DNA of 32,635 nt from an uncultured Clostridia bacterium (GCA_947305865.1 CAMZEU010000006.1:1-32635), one strand, 5' to 3'. Counted from the stretch's first letter, positions 18,494-27,253 are shown. Program-made: numbers and translations. The notes: generated from the sequence alone by a model not told the origin.

Positions 18494-19738
18494 ATGGCCG
18501 AAAATAAAGCAAAATTAATAATTAAAGAAAGTGAGCAAGAATTAAATAATCAGTTCGCAAGAATTGATGAAATAGCGCTTTTTAACCAAGAAAAAGTCTT
18601 AAATGCATTCAAAAAGAACCAAATTCAAGCCAGACATTTCAATGGATCTACTGGTTATGGATACGGAGATGACTCAAGAGACACGCTTGGAAAGGTATTT
18701 GCAGACATTTTTAAGGCCGAATCTGCATTAGTTTCTCCATTAATTTCGTCTGGAACACATGCTTTAACGTTAATGTTATTCGCAGTTTGCAAGGCTGGAG
18801 ACAAGATTTTATCTGTAACTGGCGAGCCTTATGACACATTAATGGACGTAATTCAAGGCGAAAACTGTGGTTCTTTAAAGGATTATGGCGTTTCTTTTGA
18901 AGCAATTGATTTGGATATTGATGAAAATGGCGATCCACATTTCAGATATAATGAAATTAAAGAAAAAATCCAAAAGGAGAACATTAAAGCCATATTTATG
19001 CAAAGAAGTCGTGGATATTGCTGGAAACAACCATTAACAATTGCAAATATCAAAGATATTTGTGAGTTCGTAAAATCCATTAAAAACGATATTATAATCA
19101 TTGTTGATAACTGTTATGGCGAATTTGTTAATGAAAAAGAACCAATTGAAGTTGGAGCAACGCTTTGTGCTGGATCTTTAATCAAAAATCCTGGTGGTGG
19201 CATCGCACCAACTGGTGGTTATGTTGTTGGAAGGTCCGATTTAGTTGAAAAAGCTGCTCAAAGATTGACTTGTCCTGGTGTTGGAAGCGAAATTGGCTCA
19301 GATTTAGCATCTTATTTACCATTTTATCAAGGCTTATTCTTAGCTCCAGTTACTGTAAAAAACGCACTAAAAGGCTCACTTTTGTTTGCCAGAGCTTATT
19401 CTAAACTCGGATTAGAGACACTTCCAAAGCAAGGATACGAACCTAACGATATCGTGACAAGCATAAAATTCAATAATAAAGACAATTTGATAGCTTTTTG
19501 CAGATCAATTCAAGAAATTTCGCCAATTGACTCAAATGTAACGCTAGAACCATGGGATATGCCTGGTTATCAAGACCAAGTAATTATGGCTGCTGGAACG
19601 TTTATTGGTGGCGCTTCGATAGAATTAAGTGCAGATTCGCCAATTCGTGAACCATTTATAGCATATGTTCAAGGTGGATTAACTTATGAACATGTTAAAT
19701 TAGCTGTCGAATATTCATTAAATAAAATTTTAAAGTAA
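18494..19738 (+). CDS. ynbB: YnbB-type PLP enzyme (methionine gamma-lyase-like, 'aluminum resistance' family)
   Basis: This 414-residue protein is of the PF06838 family, fold-type I PLP enzymes related to cystathionine and methionine gamma-lyases. Signature segments include ARHFNGSTGYGYGDD near residue 50, the PLP-phosphate region SPLISSGTHALTLML, SRGYCWKQPLTI, VDNCYGEFV, and the likely Schiff-base lysine K231 in GSLIKNPGGGIAP. YnbB lies close to miaA in Bacillus too, so the neighbourhood is conserved although the physiological reaction is not settled; carbon-sulfur lyase activity is the family guess. The best Shine-Dalgarno (TGGAG) is 13 nt from the ATG, unusually far. It is the last plus-strand gene, 56 nt after miaA. 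Its codon usage (many AAA and GGC) differs from the first part of the operon. Confidence 0.88.
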   Translation: MAENKAKLIIKESEQELNNQFARIDEIALFNQEKVLNAFKKNQIQARHFNGSTGYGYGDDSRDTLGKVFADIFKAESALVSPLISSGTHALTLMLFAVCKAGDKILSVTGEPYDTLMDVIQGENCGSLKDYGVSFEAIDLDIDENGDPHFRYNEIKEKIQKENIKAIFMQRSRGYCWKQPLTIANIKDICEFVKSIKNDIIIIVDNCYGEFVNEKEPIEVGATLCAGSLIKNPGGGIAPTGGYVVGRSDLVEKAAQRLTCPGVGSEIGSDLASYLPFYQGLFLAPVTVKNALKGSLLFARAYSKLGLETLPKQGYEPNDIVTSIKFNNKDNLIAFCRSIQEISPIDSNVTLEPWDMPGYQDQVIMAAGTFIGGASIELSADSPIREPFIAYVQGGLTYEHVKLAVEYSLNKILK

Positions 19739-19866
19739 ATATTTGACAAATCAAAAAGTCAAGAAAAAGCGAAAAATAATTCAAAAACCGAAAACAATTG
19801 GTCGGATAAAGAATTTTAGCAAAAAATATAAAATACTCTAAAAAAGCAAAAATATTTTTATTTCAT

Positions 19867-19890
19867 TTCGCAAAAGAAGTATTTTGCGAA
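19867..19890. terminator. Hairpin between the converging operons, possible weak bidirectional terminator
   Basis: TTCGCAAAA (19867-19875) and TTTTGCGAA (19882-19890) form a perfect 9-bp stem with a 6-nt loop, midway between the ends of ynbB (+) and the endonuclease IV-like gene (-). Neither side has an immediate T run: the nearest on the minus strand begins about 17 nt later. It may therefore act as an RNA 3'-end stabiliser rather than a classical terminator. The rest of 19739-19955 is A/T-rich with no open frame. Confidence 0.4.
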
Positions 19891-19955
19891 TAGTTATAAA
19901 TAGAGAATTTACTCCTATACTCTCACTATTTTTTCTTAAAATTTCTTGATGGAAA

Positions 19956-20804
19956 TTATAATGAATTGAAGATTCTCTTCATCTCAGCTGCATCTTCTGC
20001 TTGTGTTCCTGCTGATTCTGATAAGATATATGGTTCTAATTTATATTCTTTTAAAGCAACAGCTAATGGTTCGAATTCTGGACCATATTCTGTGTCTTCA
20101 AATGTTAAGTGCTTAATCTCACCTTTTGCACCATATTGAATTTTGGAAAAATGTACGTGCATGATTCTAGCTTTTTCGTAACCCAATTGGTCTATAATTG
20201 GATCTAAAACGATTCTCTTATAGTCATCAGTTGTCTTTAAAGCACCTTGTAATAAGGAATTTACATGGCCAAAATCTACACATGGTATAATATTTTTATG
20301 TATCTTACATAAATCTATAACTTCTTGGACTGTTCCGATTTGTCCTTGCTTGCCCATTGTTTCTGGACAAATATATACATCGTCATATCCAGCATCTAAT
20401 AATTTTTGCATTGTGTTTTCTACACCAGCTTTAACTTTGTTAAAAGCAAAATCTCTATCTTGTTTCATTTGTGCACCGGAATGGAAAACTACTCTGTTTC
20501 CACCAAAACATTTTTCAATTTTGACAGAATTTAAGATGTAATTATATGAATTTTCAATTTTCTCTTGTTCAAGAGCTGCAAAGTTAATAAAGTATGGCGC
20601 ATGCGCTGTGATTTCTATGTTGTTAGCTTTAGCTATCTTTCCAAGCTCTGTAGCGGTCTCTGCTGAAATTAAGATACCTCTACCGAATGAATACTCGAAT
20701 ATCTCTAAATTACGCTTAGAAAGCCACTCAGGCATTTCCTTTGTGTGCTTATATCCTTCTCTAGCAAATGATTCTGAATTTCCAGATGGACCAAACTTTA
20801 TCAT
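19956..20804 (-). CDS. Endonuclease IV-like TIM-barrel protein (AP endonuclease family 2)
   Basis: The 282-residue protein of the xylose-isomerase/endonuclease IV barrel superfamily starts IKFGPSGNSESF. Candidate zinc ligands can be read in order: H68 (AHAPY), H108 (VVFHSG), E148 (CPETMG), D177 and H180 (VDFGHVN), H216 or H218 (MHVHFSK) and E263 (SESAGT). The second Asp-x-His pair of classical Nfo (D229/H231 in Escherichia coli) is not evident; the matching region reads GEIKHLTFEDTEYGP. It is thus a diverged relative for which AP-site cleavage is likely but not certain. The ribosome binding site AAGAGG precedes the ATG, and it follows ribF by 9 nt as the last gene of the minus-strand operon. 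Confidence 0.82.
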   Translation of the reverse strand: MIKFGPSGNSESFAREGYKHTKEMPEWLSKRNLEIFEYSFGRGILISAETATELGKIAKANNIEITAHAPYFINFAALEQEKIENSYNYILNSVKIEKCFGGNRVVFHSGAQMKQDRDFAFNKVKAGVENTMQKLLDAGYDDVYICPETMGKQGQIGTVQEVIDLCKIHKNIIPCVDFGHVNSLLQGALKTTDDYKRIVLDPIIDQLGYEKARIMHVHFSKIQYGAKGEIKHLTFEDTEYGPEFEPLAVALKEYKLEPYILSESAGTQAEDAAEMKRIFNSL

Positions 20805-20813
20805 ATTAACCTC

Positions 20814-21722
20814 TTATAAATTGAAATAAGTTATAGCTTCTTGTCTGTCTTTCTCTATTTGTCTTTGGAGATCTGGGACATTTTTGAACTTTTTGATGTT
20901 CCTTATCTTCTTATAGAAGATTAATTTGATGTCTTTACCATATAAATCTCCACTGAAATTGAGTAAATTTGTTTCTATTGTGTAATTATTGTTTCCAAAT
21001 GTTGGCTTTTTGCCCACATTGGTTATGGAATAATATTTATTCTTATTAATGATTACAGATGTGAGATATACACCTTCACTTAACTTAAGTCTATCATTTT
21101 CAAATGGGAGATTTGCTGTTGGGAATCCTAAGAATCTTCCTCTACCTTCGTCATGGTTTACTTTTCCAACTATGAAATAGTTCTCTGTTAATAAACTATT
21201 AACTAGTTCCATCTCTCCATTCTTAATATATGTCTTAATCTTGGTTGCAGAAACTTTACCACCATTCTTGGATACAAATGGCATAACCTTAAAGGTTATG
21301 TGTTTCTCTTGTAAGTATTTTCTTATCTCTTCTATTCCAAATTCTGCATTTCTTCCACATCTATAATCCTTTCCTACAACGATACATCTAATATTGAATG
21401 TTCTTGCAAGTCTATCTAGGAAGATGTTTCCAGGTAAAGATGCAAACAAAGGATCCATAGTTGCTACTATCATATTGTCCATACCATAGTTTTGTGCAGC
21501 TTCTATTCTCTCTTTAATTGTGTAGATTTGTCTTTCTTTTGTTCCAAATGTGATGTTTATATCGTTGCCAAAGGTCAAAAGTGCTGTCTCATAGCCCTTT
21601 TCTTTTGCAATTGCTTTGCATTCGTCTAGTAAAGCTTTGTGTCCAATATGAAGACAATCGAAAAATCCTAGTGCTAATACTAGTGGTTTGTCATATTTAG
21701 TTTCAAATTTAAGAACGTTCAT
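20814..21722 (-). CDS. ribF: Bifunctional riboflavin kinase / FAD synthetase
   Basis: RibF converts riboflavin to FMN and then FAD. The 302 residues contain the nucleotidyltransferase half (about 1-180) with LALGFFDCLHIGH, whose HIGH-like motif is H25-H28, and VVGKDYRCGRNAEFG. The C-terminal flavokinase half (about 185-300) has GRGRFLGFPTANL, the SEGVY segment, and NVGKKPTFG with ETNLLNF. The length is normal. The start overlaps the truB stop by 4 nt (ATGA), the classic truB-ribF coupling at the end of the nusA-infB operon. No FMN riboswitch is present upstream; expression presumably depends on the operon promoter. Confidence 0.96.
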   Translation of the reverse strand: MNVLKFETKYDKPLVLALGFFDCLHIGHKALLDECKAIAKEKGYETALLTFGNDINITFGTKERQIYTIKERIEAAQNYGMDNMIVATMDPLFASLPGNIFLDRLARTFNIRCIVVGKDYRCGRNAEFGIEEIRKYLQEKHITFKVMPFVSKNGGKVSATKIKTYIKNGEMELVNSLLTENYFIVGKVNHDEGRGRFLGFPTANLPFENDRLKLSEGVYLTSVIINKNKYYSITNVGKKPTFGNNNYTIETNLLNFSGDLYGKDIKLIFYKKIRNIKKFKNVPDLQRQIEKDRQEAITYFNL

Positions 21723-22603
21723 CTTACTCTTTCCTTTAATACTAGTTTTCCATCTTCACTTTTATATCCTAAGGATATAAGGTAACCTTGATATCTTACT
21801 AAGAATAATCCATCTGGAAGATTATCGCATTTCTCTGGTATTCCATTTAAGCAATGAGTTGCTATTTCTTCTGGAAGTTCAACCTGAGGAATATCAAATC
21901 TCTTCATGGCATCATCTACACTTATAACATATTTGCCAGGCTCAGCATTAAGTTCATCAAAGGTTGCTGTTTCAGAAATATCAAACTCTCCTACTTTAGT
22001 TCTCTTTAAATCGGACATATATCCAATTGTTCCTAATGCCTTGGCGAAATCTCTTGCAAGTGATCTTATATAAGTTCCACCTGCACACTTGATTTCAAAT
22101 GAATATGTGTTTTCGTTTATTTGTTCAAGTAGTTTTATATATTCTATATAAACTTTTCTACTTGGTATGTCTGGTGTTTGTCCGTGTCTTACTAGCTTGT
22201 ATGCTTTAACACCATTTATGTTTATTGCAGAAAGTCCTGGTGGTACTTGGTCTATCTCACCTTCAAACTGAGGAATGGCTTTTAAGATTTCTTCTTTAGT
22301 TGGAATCTTTCCACCTTTTTCAGTTATCTCGCCTTCTGTATCTAGAGTTGCAGTTGTTTCACCAAAGGTGAACTGAGCAACATATATCTTTGTTTTTCCA
22401 CCAAGTATTTGGAATAATCTAGCTGCTTTCCCTATTGCAATTAGTAATACTCCATCTACGTTTGGATCTAGAGTTCCGCAATGTCCGACCTTGATATTCT
22501 TGTTTCCAGTATATCTTTTATATATCCCTCTTACCTTTACAACGGCATTATTTGAGGTCATACCTCTTGGTTTATATACATTTACGAACCCGTTTAATTC
22601 CAT
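21719..22603 (-). CDS. truB: tRNA pseudouridine-55 synthase TruB
   Basis: TruB isomerises U55 in the T-loop of nearly all tRNAs. The 294-residue product has NVYKPRGMTSNNAV, the catalytic aspartate D46 in GHCGTLDPNVDGVL, the conserved GVKAYKLVRHG, and CAGGTYIRSLARDF. A short C-terminal extension of about 50 residues may be a PUA-like remnant. The frame is intact. The start overlaps nrnA by one base (TAATG), and ribF overlaps its end, so translation through nrnA-truB-ribF is probably coupled. Confidence 0.96.
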   Translation of the reverse strand: MELNGFVNVYKPRGMTSNNAVVKVRGIYKRYTGNKNIKVGHCGTLDPNVDGVLLIAIGKAARLFQILGGKTKIYVAQFTFGETTATLDTEGEITEKGGKIPTKEEILKAIPQFEGEIDQVPPGLSAININGVKAYKLVRHGQTPDIPSRKVYIEYIKLLEQINENTYSFEIKCAGGTYIRSLARDFAKALGTIGYMSDLKRTKVGEFDISETATFDELNAEPGKYVISVDDAMKRFDIPQVELPEEIATHCLNGIPEKCDNLPDGLFLVRYQGYLISLGYKSEDGKLVLKERVR

Positions 22604-23604
22604 TACATGTAATCTCTAACAACTTTTAGTATTCTTTCTAGGACATCTTCATAGTATCCAGAGATTCTGCATCCAGATGCTCCTTTGTGTCCACCACCAC
22701 CGAATACAGCTGCCATTGCAGATACGTCTATATCTCCAACACCTCTGAAACTAATCTTCCAAGAAAGGTTTTCTGTTTCGCAAATGGAAACTGCAACTTT
22801 AATTCCCATGATGTTTCTAACAGATGAGATAATTCCTTCTGTATGCATTTGGTTTGTTCCAGTTGCTTCAAAGTCTTCTTTTCTGTATGTTATAATACCT
22901 ATGGTATTATTGTCATAGAACTTAACTTTGTTTAATACTCTTTGCTTAAGATTAAATACATTCATACCTATGCTTGAGAAAGCATTGTAGATAATCTCTT
23001 GTGGATCAAGTTTGAATTTTCTTAACTCTTGTACAATAGAAAGAGTTTCATTTGTTGTGTTTGAGAATTGGAAGCAACCTGTATCTGTAATTATTGCTGT
23101 GAATAACATGGCTGCTATTTCATCATCTAATCCTCTAAGATATTGGACGAATTTGAAGATTATTTCTCCACAAGCAGCTGCATGAGCATCTATTAATGCT
23201 ATATCTGCAAACTTACCACGAGATACATGATGGTCTATCATGATTTGTTTCTTTGCAGACATATATGGAGATATTCCACCACCCATTCTATCCAAAGATG
23301 CGATATCTACAGAAATTGCCAAATCTGCCTTGCCTTGGTGTTCACTAGTTTTTTTAATGTAATCCAAGTAAGGAAGATAATTGAATTTGTCTGGAATTTC
23401 GTCATCACAATATACAAAAGAGGTCTTTCCCATCTTAACAAGTTGTCTGCATAATGCAAGACCACTACCTATACAATCTCCATCTGGATTGACATGGATA
23501 AAGATAGAAATGGTTTCAGCTTTGTCTATCTCTTTCTTGATGACAAACATTCTCTCTTTTTGATAGCTTTCTGCTGTCTTAAATATTGGTTGTTTCTTAT
23601 CCAT
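22603..23604 (-). CDS. nrnA: DHH-family oligoribonuclease / pAp phosphatase NrnA
   Basis: NrnA degrades 2-5-nt RNAs and can dephosphorylate 3'-phosphoadenosine 5'-phosphate. The 333 residues display the DHH metal motifs: H37 with D41 and D43 in HVNPDGDCIGS, the DHH triad D124-H125-H126, and FTAIITDTGCF with its aspartate. The DHHA1 substrate-binding domain ends with GGGGHKGASGC near the C-terminus. Its place between rbfA and truB is conserved in Clostridia. It overlaps rbfA and truB by one base each. Confidence 0.94.
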   Translation of the reverse strand: MDKKQPIFKTAESYQKERMFVIKKEIDKAETISIFIHVNPDGDCIGSGLALCRQLVKMGKTSFVYCDDEIPDKFNYLPYLDYIKKTSEHQGKADLAISVDIASLDRMGGGISPYMSAKKQIMIDHHVSRGKFADIALIDAHAAACGEIIFKFVQYLRGLDDEIAAMLFTAIITDTGCFQFSNTTNETLSIVQELRKFKLDPQEIIYNAFSSIGMNVFNLKQRVLNKVKFYDNNTIGIITYRKEDFEATGTNQMHTEGIISSVRNIMGIKVAVSICETENLSWKISFRGVGDIDVSAMAAVFGGGGHKGASGCRISGYYEDVLERILKVVRDYM

Positions 23605-23981
23605 TATTTATTATCCTCATCCGCTGGAGGTATATTTAAACCTCTAAGTATCTCGTCTATTCTTGAACCTTCTTCCTCTACTGTATCTAGTACGAAATTG
23701 AGTTCTGGAATATTTCTAATCTTGACCCTAGTCTTTAATGCATTACGAATATACAATGCAGAACGAACAACTGTGTCAAAAGATTCTTTTTGTTGCTCCT
23801 TGTTATTGTCTTTTGTATAAACGCTAATGTATACCTTGGCATACTTCAAATCTGGAGTAGTCTTAACTTTGGTTACACTAATAATAGCAGTTCCAATTCT
23901 TGGATCTTTAATATCTTCAGATATTATTATAGAAATCTGTCTTTGTAATTCTGAATTAATTCTATCTACTTTTACGTTCAT
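23604..23981 (-). CDS. rbfA: 30S ribosome-binding factor A
   Basis: RbfA is a small KH-fold protein that matures the 30S subunit and helps with 17S rRNA processing and cold growth. The 125 residues follow the family pattern: MNVKVDRINSELQRQIS, DPRIG followed by ISVTKVKTTPDLKYAKVYISV, and the C-terminal LNFVLDTVEEEGSRIDEIL. The ATG begins one base after the infB stop, with the ribosome binding site (GAGGAAATAG) lying inside the infB end. Identity is secure from motifs and operon position. Confidence 0.94.
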   Translation of the reverse strand: MNVKVDRINSELQRQISIIISEDIKDPRIGTAIISVTKVKTTPDLKYAKVYISVYTKDNNKEQQKESFDTVVRSALYIRNALKTRVKIRNIPELNFVLDTVEEEGSRIDEILRGLNIPPADEDNK

Positions 23982-23982
23982 A

Positions 23983-26697
23983 TTAGTCTACTATTTCCTC
24001 TTCTGAGTATGATTCAATGATGTCTCCAACTAAGATGTCTTCAAAGTTATGTAATTGAATACCACAATCCCAACCTTCTTTAATTTCTTTAACATCATCT
24101 TTGTTATGCTTTAAGGAATCAATCTTTGTATTAACAATGACTTCATCACCTCTTAATACTCTTGCCTTGCTGCCTCTTGTGATAATACCGTTAATAACGT
24201 GAGAACCTGCAATAACACCAGCACCAGTGATGTTGAAGATTTGTCTAACTTCTGCTTGGCCGTTAACAACTTCTCTATACTTAGGTGCAACCATTCCTTT
24301 AACTGCGAACTTAACATCATTAATTGCATCATAAATAACGTTGTAACTCTTAATTTCAACACCAATCTTAGCTGCAGCATTCTTTTGTGCTTCGGTAATA
24401 CCGAGGTTGAATCCAATAATGATTGCCTTTGCTGTGAGAGCGAGATTGATATCATTATCTGTTACAGCACCAACTGCTTTATGGATAATTTCAACTTTAA
24501 CTTCTTCGTTTCCAAGAGGTTGTAATGAATTACATACTGCTTCTACAGAACCTTGTACGTCTGCTTTTACAATAAGTTTCAAGCTCTTTAACTCACCTGC
24601 TTTAATCTTTGCAAAGATATCTGCAAGAGATGTTGCGCCAGCATTTTGTGCTTCTTTGTTGAGCTTATTCTTTCTTTCTTCGATTAAGTCTTTAGCGAAT
24701 TTATCATTTTGAACAACTATGATTTGGTCTCCAGCTGCTGGAACTTCAACAAAACCTGATACAGATACTGGAATACTTGGTCCAGCTGTCTTAACAGCTT
24801 TGTTCTTGTCGTCTGTCATGGATCTAATCTTTCCATAACATGTTCCTGCTACAACTACATCTCCAACCTTAAGAGTTCCTTTTTGTACAAGAATTGTAGC
24901 GATAGGACCTTTACCTTTATCCAATCTAGATTCAATAATAGTACCACTTGCTTTTCTGTCTGGGTTTGCTTCAAGATTCATATCTTCTGCAACGAGTGTA
25001 ACTGTTTCAAGTAATTCATCAATACCAAAACCAGTCTTAGCTGATACTCTAACTACTGGAACTTCGCCACCCCATTCAGCTGGTTGTACTTCGTGTTGAG
25101 CAAGTTGTTGTAATACTCTATCTGGATTTGCACCTGGTCTATCCATCTTATTAAGAGCAACAATCATTCTTACACCTGCATTCTTTGCATGGTTAATAGA
25201 TTCTATTGTTTGAGGCATTATACCGTCGTCTGCAGCTACAACAAGAATTGCTATATCTGTTACTTGGCTACCTCTTGCTCTCATTGCTGTGAATGCTTCG
25301 TGACCTGGAGTATCAATAAATGTAACGAGTTTGTCGTCTACTTTTACTGTGTAAGCACCAATTGCTTGTGTAATACCACCTGCTTCCTTGCTTGCTACGT
25401 TAGCTTTTCTAATGTAGTCTAACAATGAAGTCTTACCATGGTCTACGTGACCCATTACAGTGATGATTGGAGGACGTGGTTGAAGCTTATCTAATTCTTC
25501 AATATCATCATTCTCTTGTTGTGATGAAAGCACAGATTCTGTTGTTATCTCTGGCTTATATTCAATATTAATATTGAATTCTGTTGCAATTAATTGTGCT
25601 GTTTCAATATCTATATTGTCATTAATTGTCTTAATAATACCAAGCATGAATAACTTCTTAATGATTTCTGTTGCAGGAATACCTGTCTTAGAACAAAGAG
25701 TCTTCATTGGAACGATTTCAGTTGTAATTACGCAGCTTTGAGGAGTATTGTCTGCTTTTTGTGCAACTGATTCGGATTGGTGTTTAACCTTTCTTTGTCT
25801 TACGTATCCGTTTTCATCTTCGTCGTCATAGCCATCGTAGTTTCCACGATGTTTTGTATCTACAACATAACCTTTTCTAAGTTTTTCTTTTTCGGATTTA
25901 ACTGTCTTTTCATCTCCACTGAACTTATTCTTCTTACCCTTCTTTGTTTCTTCTATCTTTGGAGGATAATTTACTGGAGCAGCTGCTTGGCCAGGTCTTT
26001 GTGGTTGTTGTGGTCTTGGACCCTTATCTGTACCTTGACCTCTTTGTTGTCTCTTTCCATCATCCTTTCCAAATACTTTAGTAATTGTGGTAGCTGGTTT
26101 GGATTTGTCTGGCTTTTCTGGCTTTGGCTCTGGCTTTGGAGAGATAAATACTCTCTTGATGTCGCCATTTGCTGTTCTAACTGTAGCAATATTTCCTTCA
26201 ATAGAAATAACTTCGTCTTTTGGTTCTTCTTTTTTAGGCTCTTGTTTAGGTTCAGCTTTTTGTTTTTTACTTGGTTTTTCTGGCTCTTGAGTTGGCTCAG
26301 TTGTTTCAACTGTTTCTTCCTTCTTTTCTTCTACAACAGGAGCAGGAGCTGGTTCTTCGACCTTGGCTTCTTCAGCTGCCTTTGCTGCAGCTTCTTCCTC
26401 TTTGGCCTTTTGTGCAGCTTCTTGTTCAGCCTTTAATCTTGCTTCTTCAGCTGCCTTTGCCTCTGCTTCTTGCTTAGCCTTAAATTCTTCAATAGCCTTT
26501 TGATAAGCTTCTGCTTCAGCAGCTTGTTCAGCCTCTTTCTTAGCTATTAATTCAGCTTCTTTGGCATCATACTTATCTTTGATAACCTTAAGTTTATCCT
26601 TAGCTAGGCTAATTCTATCCATTAACTCCTCTAACTTTGTTAGAGTGTTTTGAATATCATTTGGTGAAAATTTATTATTGTTATTATTTTCTGCCAT
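23983..26697 (-). CDS. infB: Translation initiation factor IF-2
   Basis: IF2 is the GTPase that positions fMet-tRNA and joins the ribosomal subunits. The 904-residue protein has a long, highly charged N-terminus: an Ala/Glu/Lys-rich coiled coil (about 30-115), then a Pro/Glu/Lys-rich and Gln/Gly-rich disordered stretch to about 310. An IF2-N domain follows (about 325-380). The G domain (about 405-575) has GHVDHGKTS, GGITQAIGAY, DTPGHEAFTAMRARGS and NKMDRPG. Domains II, III and the C-terminal fMet-tRNA-binding domain complete it. A good AGGAG stands before the ATG. Shorter IF2 isoforms from internal starts are possible but I see no strong internal site. It follows ylxQ by 12 nt. Confidence 0.97.
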   Translation of the reverse strand: MAENNNNNKFSPNDIQNTLTKLEELMDRISLAKDKLKVIKDKYDAKEAELIAKKEAEQAAEAEAYQKAIEEFKAKQEAEAKAAEEARLKAEQEAAQKAKEEEAAAKAAEEAKVEEPAPAPVVEEKKEETVETTEPTQEPEKPSKKQKAEPKQEPKKEEPKDEVISIEGNIATVRTANGDIKRVFISPKPEPKPEKPDKSKPATTITKVFGKDDGKRQQRGQGTDKGPRPQQPQRPGQAAAPVNYPPKIEETKKGKKNKFSGDEKTVKSEKEKLRKGYVVDTKHRGNYDGYDDEDENGYVRQRKVKHQSESVAQKADNTPQSCVITTEIVPMKTLCSKTGIPATEIIKKLFMLGIIKTINDNIDIETAQLIATEFNINIEYKPEITTESVLSSQQENDDIEELDKLQPRPPIITVMGHVDHGKTSLLDYIRKANVASKEAGGITQAIGAYTVKVDDKLVTFIDTPGHEAFTAMRARGSQVTDIAILVVAADDGIMPQTIESINHAKNAGVRMIVALNKMDRPGANPDRVLQQLAQHEVQPAEWGGEVPVVRVSAKTGFGIDELLETVTLVAEDMNLEANPDRKASGTIIESRLDKGKGPIATILVQKGTLKVGDVVVAGTCYGKIRSMTDDKNKAVKTAGPSIPVSVSGFVEVPAAGDQIIVVQNDKFAKDLIEERKNKLNKEAQNAGATSLADIFAKIKAGELKSLKLIVKADVQGSVEAVCNSLQPLGNEEVKVEIIHKAVGAVTDNDINLALTAKAIIIGFNLGITEAQKNAAAKIGVEIKSYNVIYDAINDVKFAVKGMVAPKYREVVNGQAEVRQIFNITGAGVIAGSHVINGIITRGSKARVLRGDEVIVNTKIDSLKHNKDDVKEIKEGWDCGIQLHNFEDILVGDIIESYSEEEIVD

Positions 26698-26709
26698 TTG
26701 TTTCTCCTA

Positions 26710-26991
26710 TTAATTCTGTAAGTCTTCTTTAATTCCCTTTGCAAGATTTACATCTAGTATTGCAAGCGAATGAACATTTGGTCTGTGAGTTAAAGATGGT
26801 AAATCTTCGATTTCTATTACATCATTTGATTTAGCAAATCTTCTTACTCTTTCTTTGTACTTGTCTGATGAAGAACTATCTATAATAACTAATGCTTCCT
26901 TAGTTAATGTTTTAATTTGGTCTTCGCCAAAAACTATTTTTCTAGATTTAATGGCAAATCCTATTAAAGTTTCGATTTTTCTTCTATTCAT
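26710..26991 (-). CDS. ylxQ: YlxQ, L7Ae/L30e-family RNA-binding protein
   Basis: This small protein (93 residues) has the L7Ae/L30e/S12e fold. The N-terminal RKIETLIGFAIKSRKIVFGE matches the typical 'lgLarraGklv-G' opening, and ALVIIDSSSSDKYKERV is the central strand-helix. The tail LAILDVNLAKGIKEDL is the usual 'd-nfAk-i' end. Members bind kink-turn RNA. It is always found between rnpM (ylxR) and infB in this operon. Its start overlaps the end of rnpM by 8 nt. Confidence 0.9.
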   Translation of the reverse strand: MNRRKIETLIGFAIKSRKIVFGEDQIKTLTKEALVIIDSSSSDKYKERVRRFAKSNDVIEIEDLPSLTHRPNVHSLAILDVNLAKGIKEDLQN

Positions 26992-27244
26992 TTGTTATCT
27001 CTTTTATGACTATGTCATAAATATCTAGATTATTGTTTATTTTAAGAGCTCTATTAATAATGTTCTTCTTCTTTGCAATCTTTACACAATTCAAATCTTT
27101 GCAAATGTATACGCCTCTACCTTCCATCTTGAATTCTCTGTCTATTACAACAATTTCATCTTGTATTGTAAGACGGATTAATTCATTTTTATTTTTGTGG
27201 CATCTGCATGCACAACATTGTCTTGTAAAGGCTTGGTTCCTCAT
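26984..27244 (-). CDS. rnpM: RnpM (YlxR, DUF448) RNA-binding protein
   Basis: The 86-residue DUF448 protein has the family pattern: FTRQCCACRCHKNKNELIRL at the N-terminus with paired cysteines, the invariant GRGVYIC segment, and a basic KKKNIINRAL helix. In Bacillus, YlxR has been renamed RnpM because it binds and inhibits the RNase P RNA. The start is 9 nt after nusA. No close Shine-Dalgarno is visible (GGGAG lies about 14 nt upstream), so coupling to nusA translation is likely. It overlaps ylxQ. Confidence 0.9.
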   Translation of the reverse strand: MRNQAFTRQCCACRCHKNKNELIRLTIQDEIVVIDREFKMEGRGVYICKDLNCVKIAKKKNIINRALKINNNLDIYDIVIKEITNE

Positions 27245-27253
27245 TAATTAATA

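Noticed and set aside
25777-26436. Long plus-strand open frame (219 codons) opposite infB
   Set aside because: It is the antisense of the low-complexity Ala/Glu/Lys/Pro-rich IF2 N-terminus and gives a Phe/Leu/Cys/Ser-rich product with no family resemblance.
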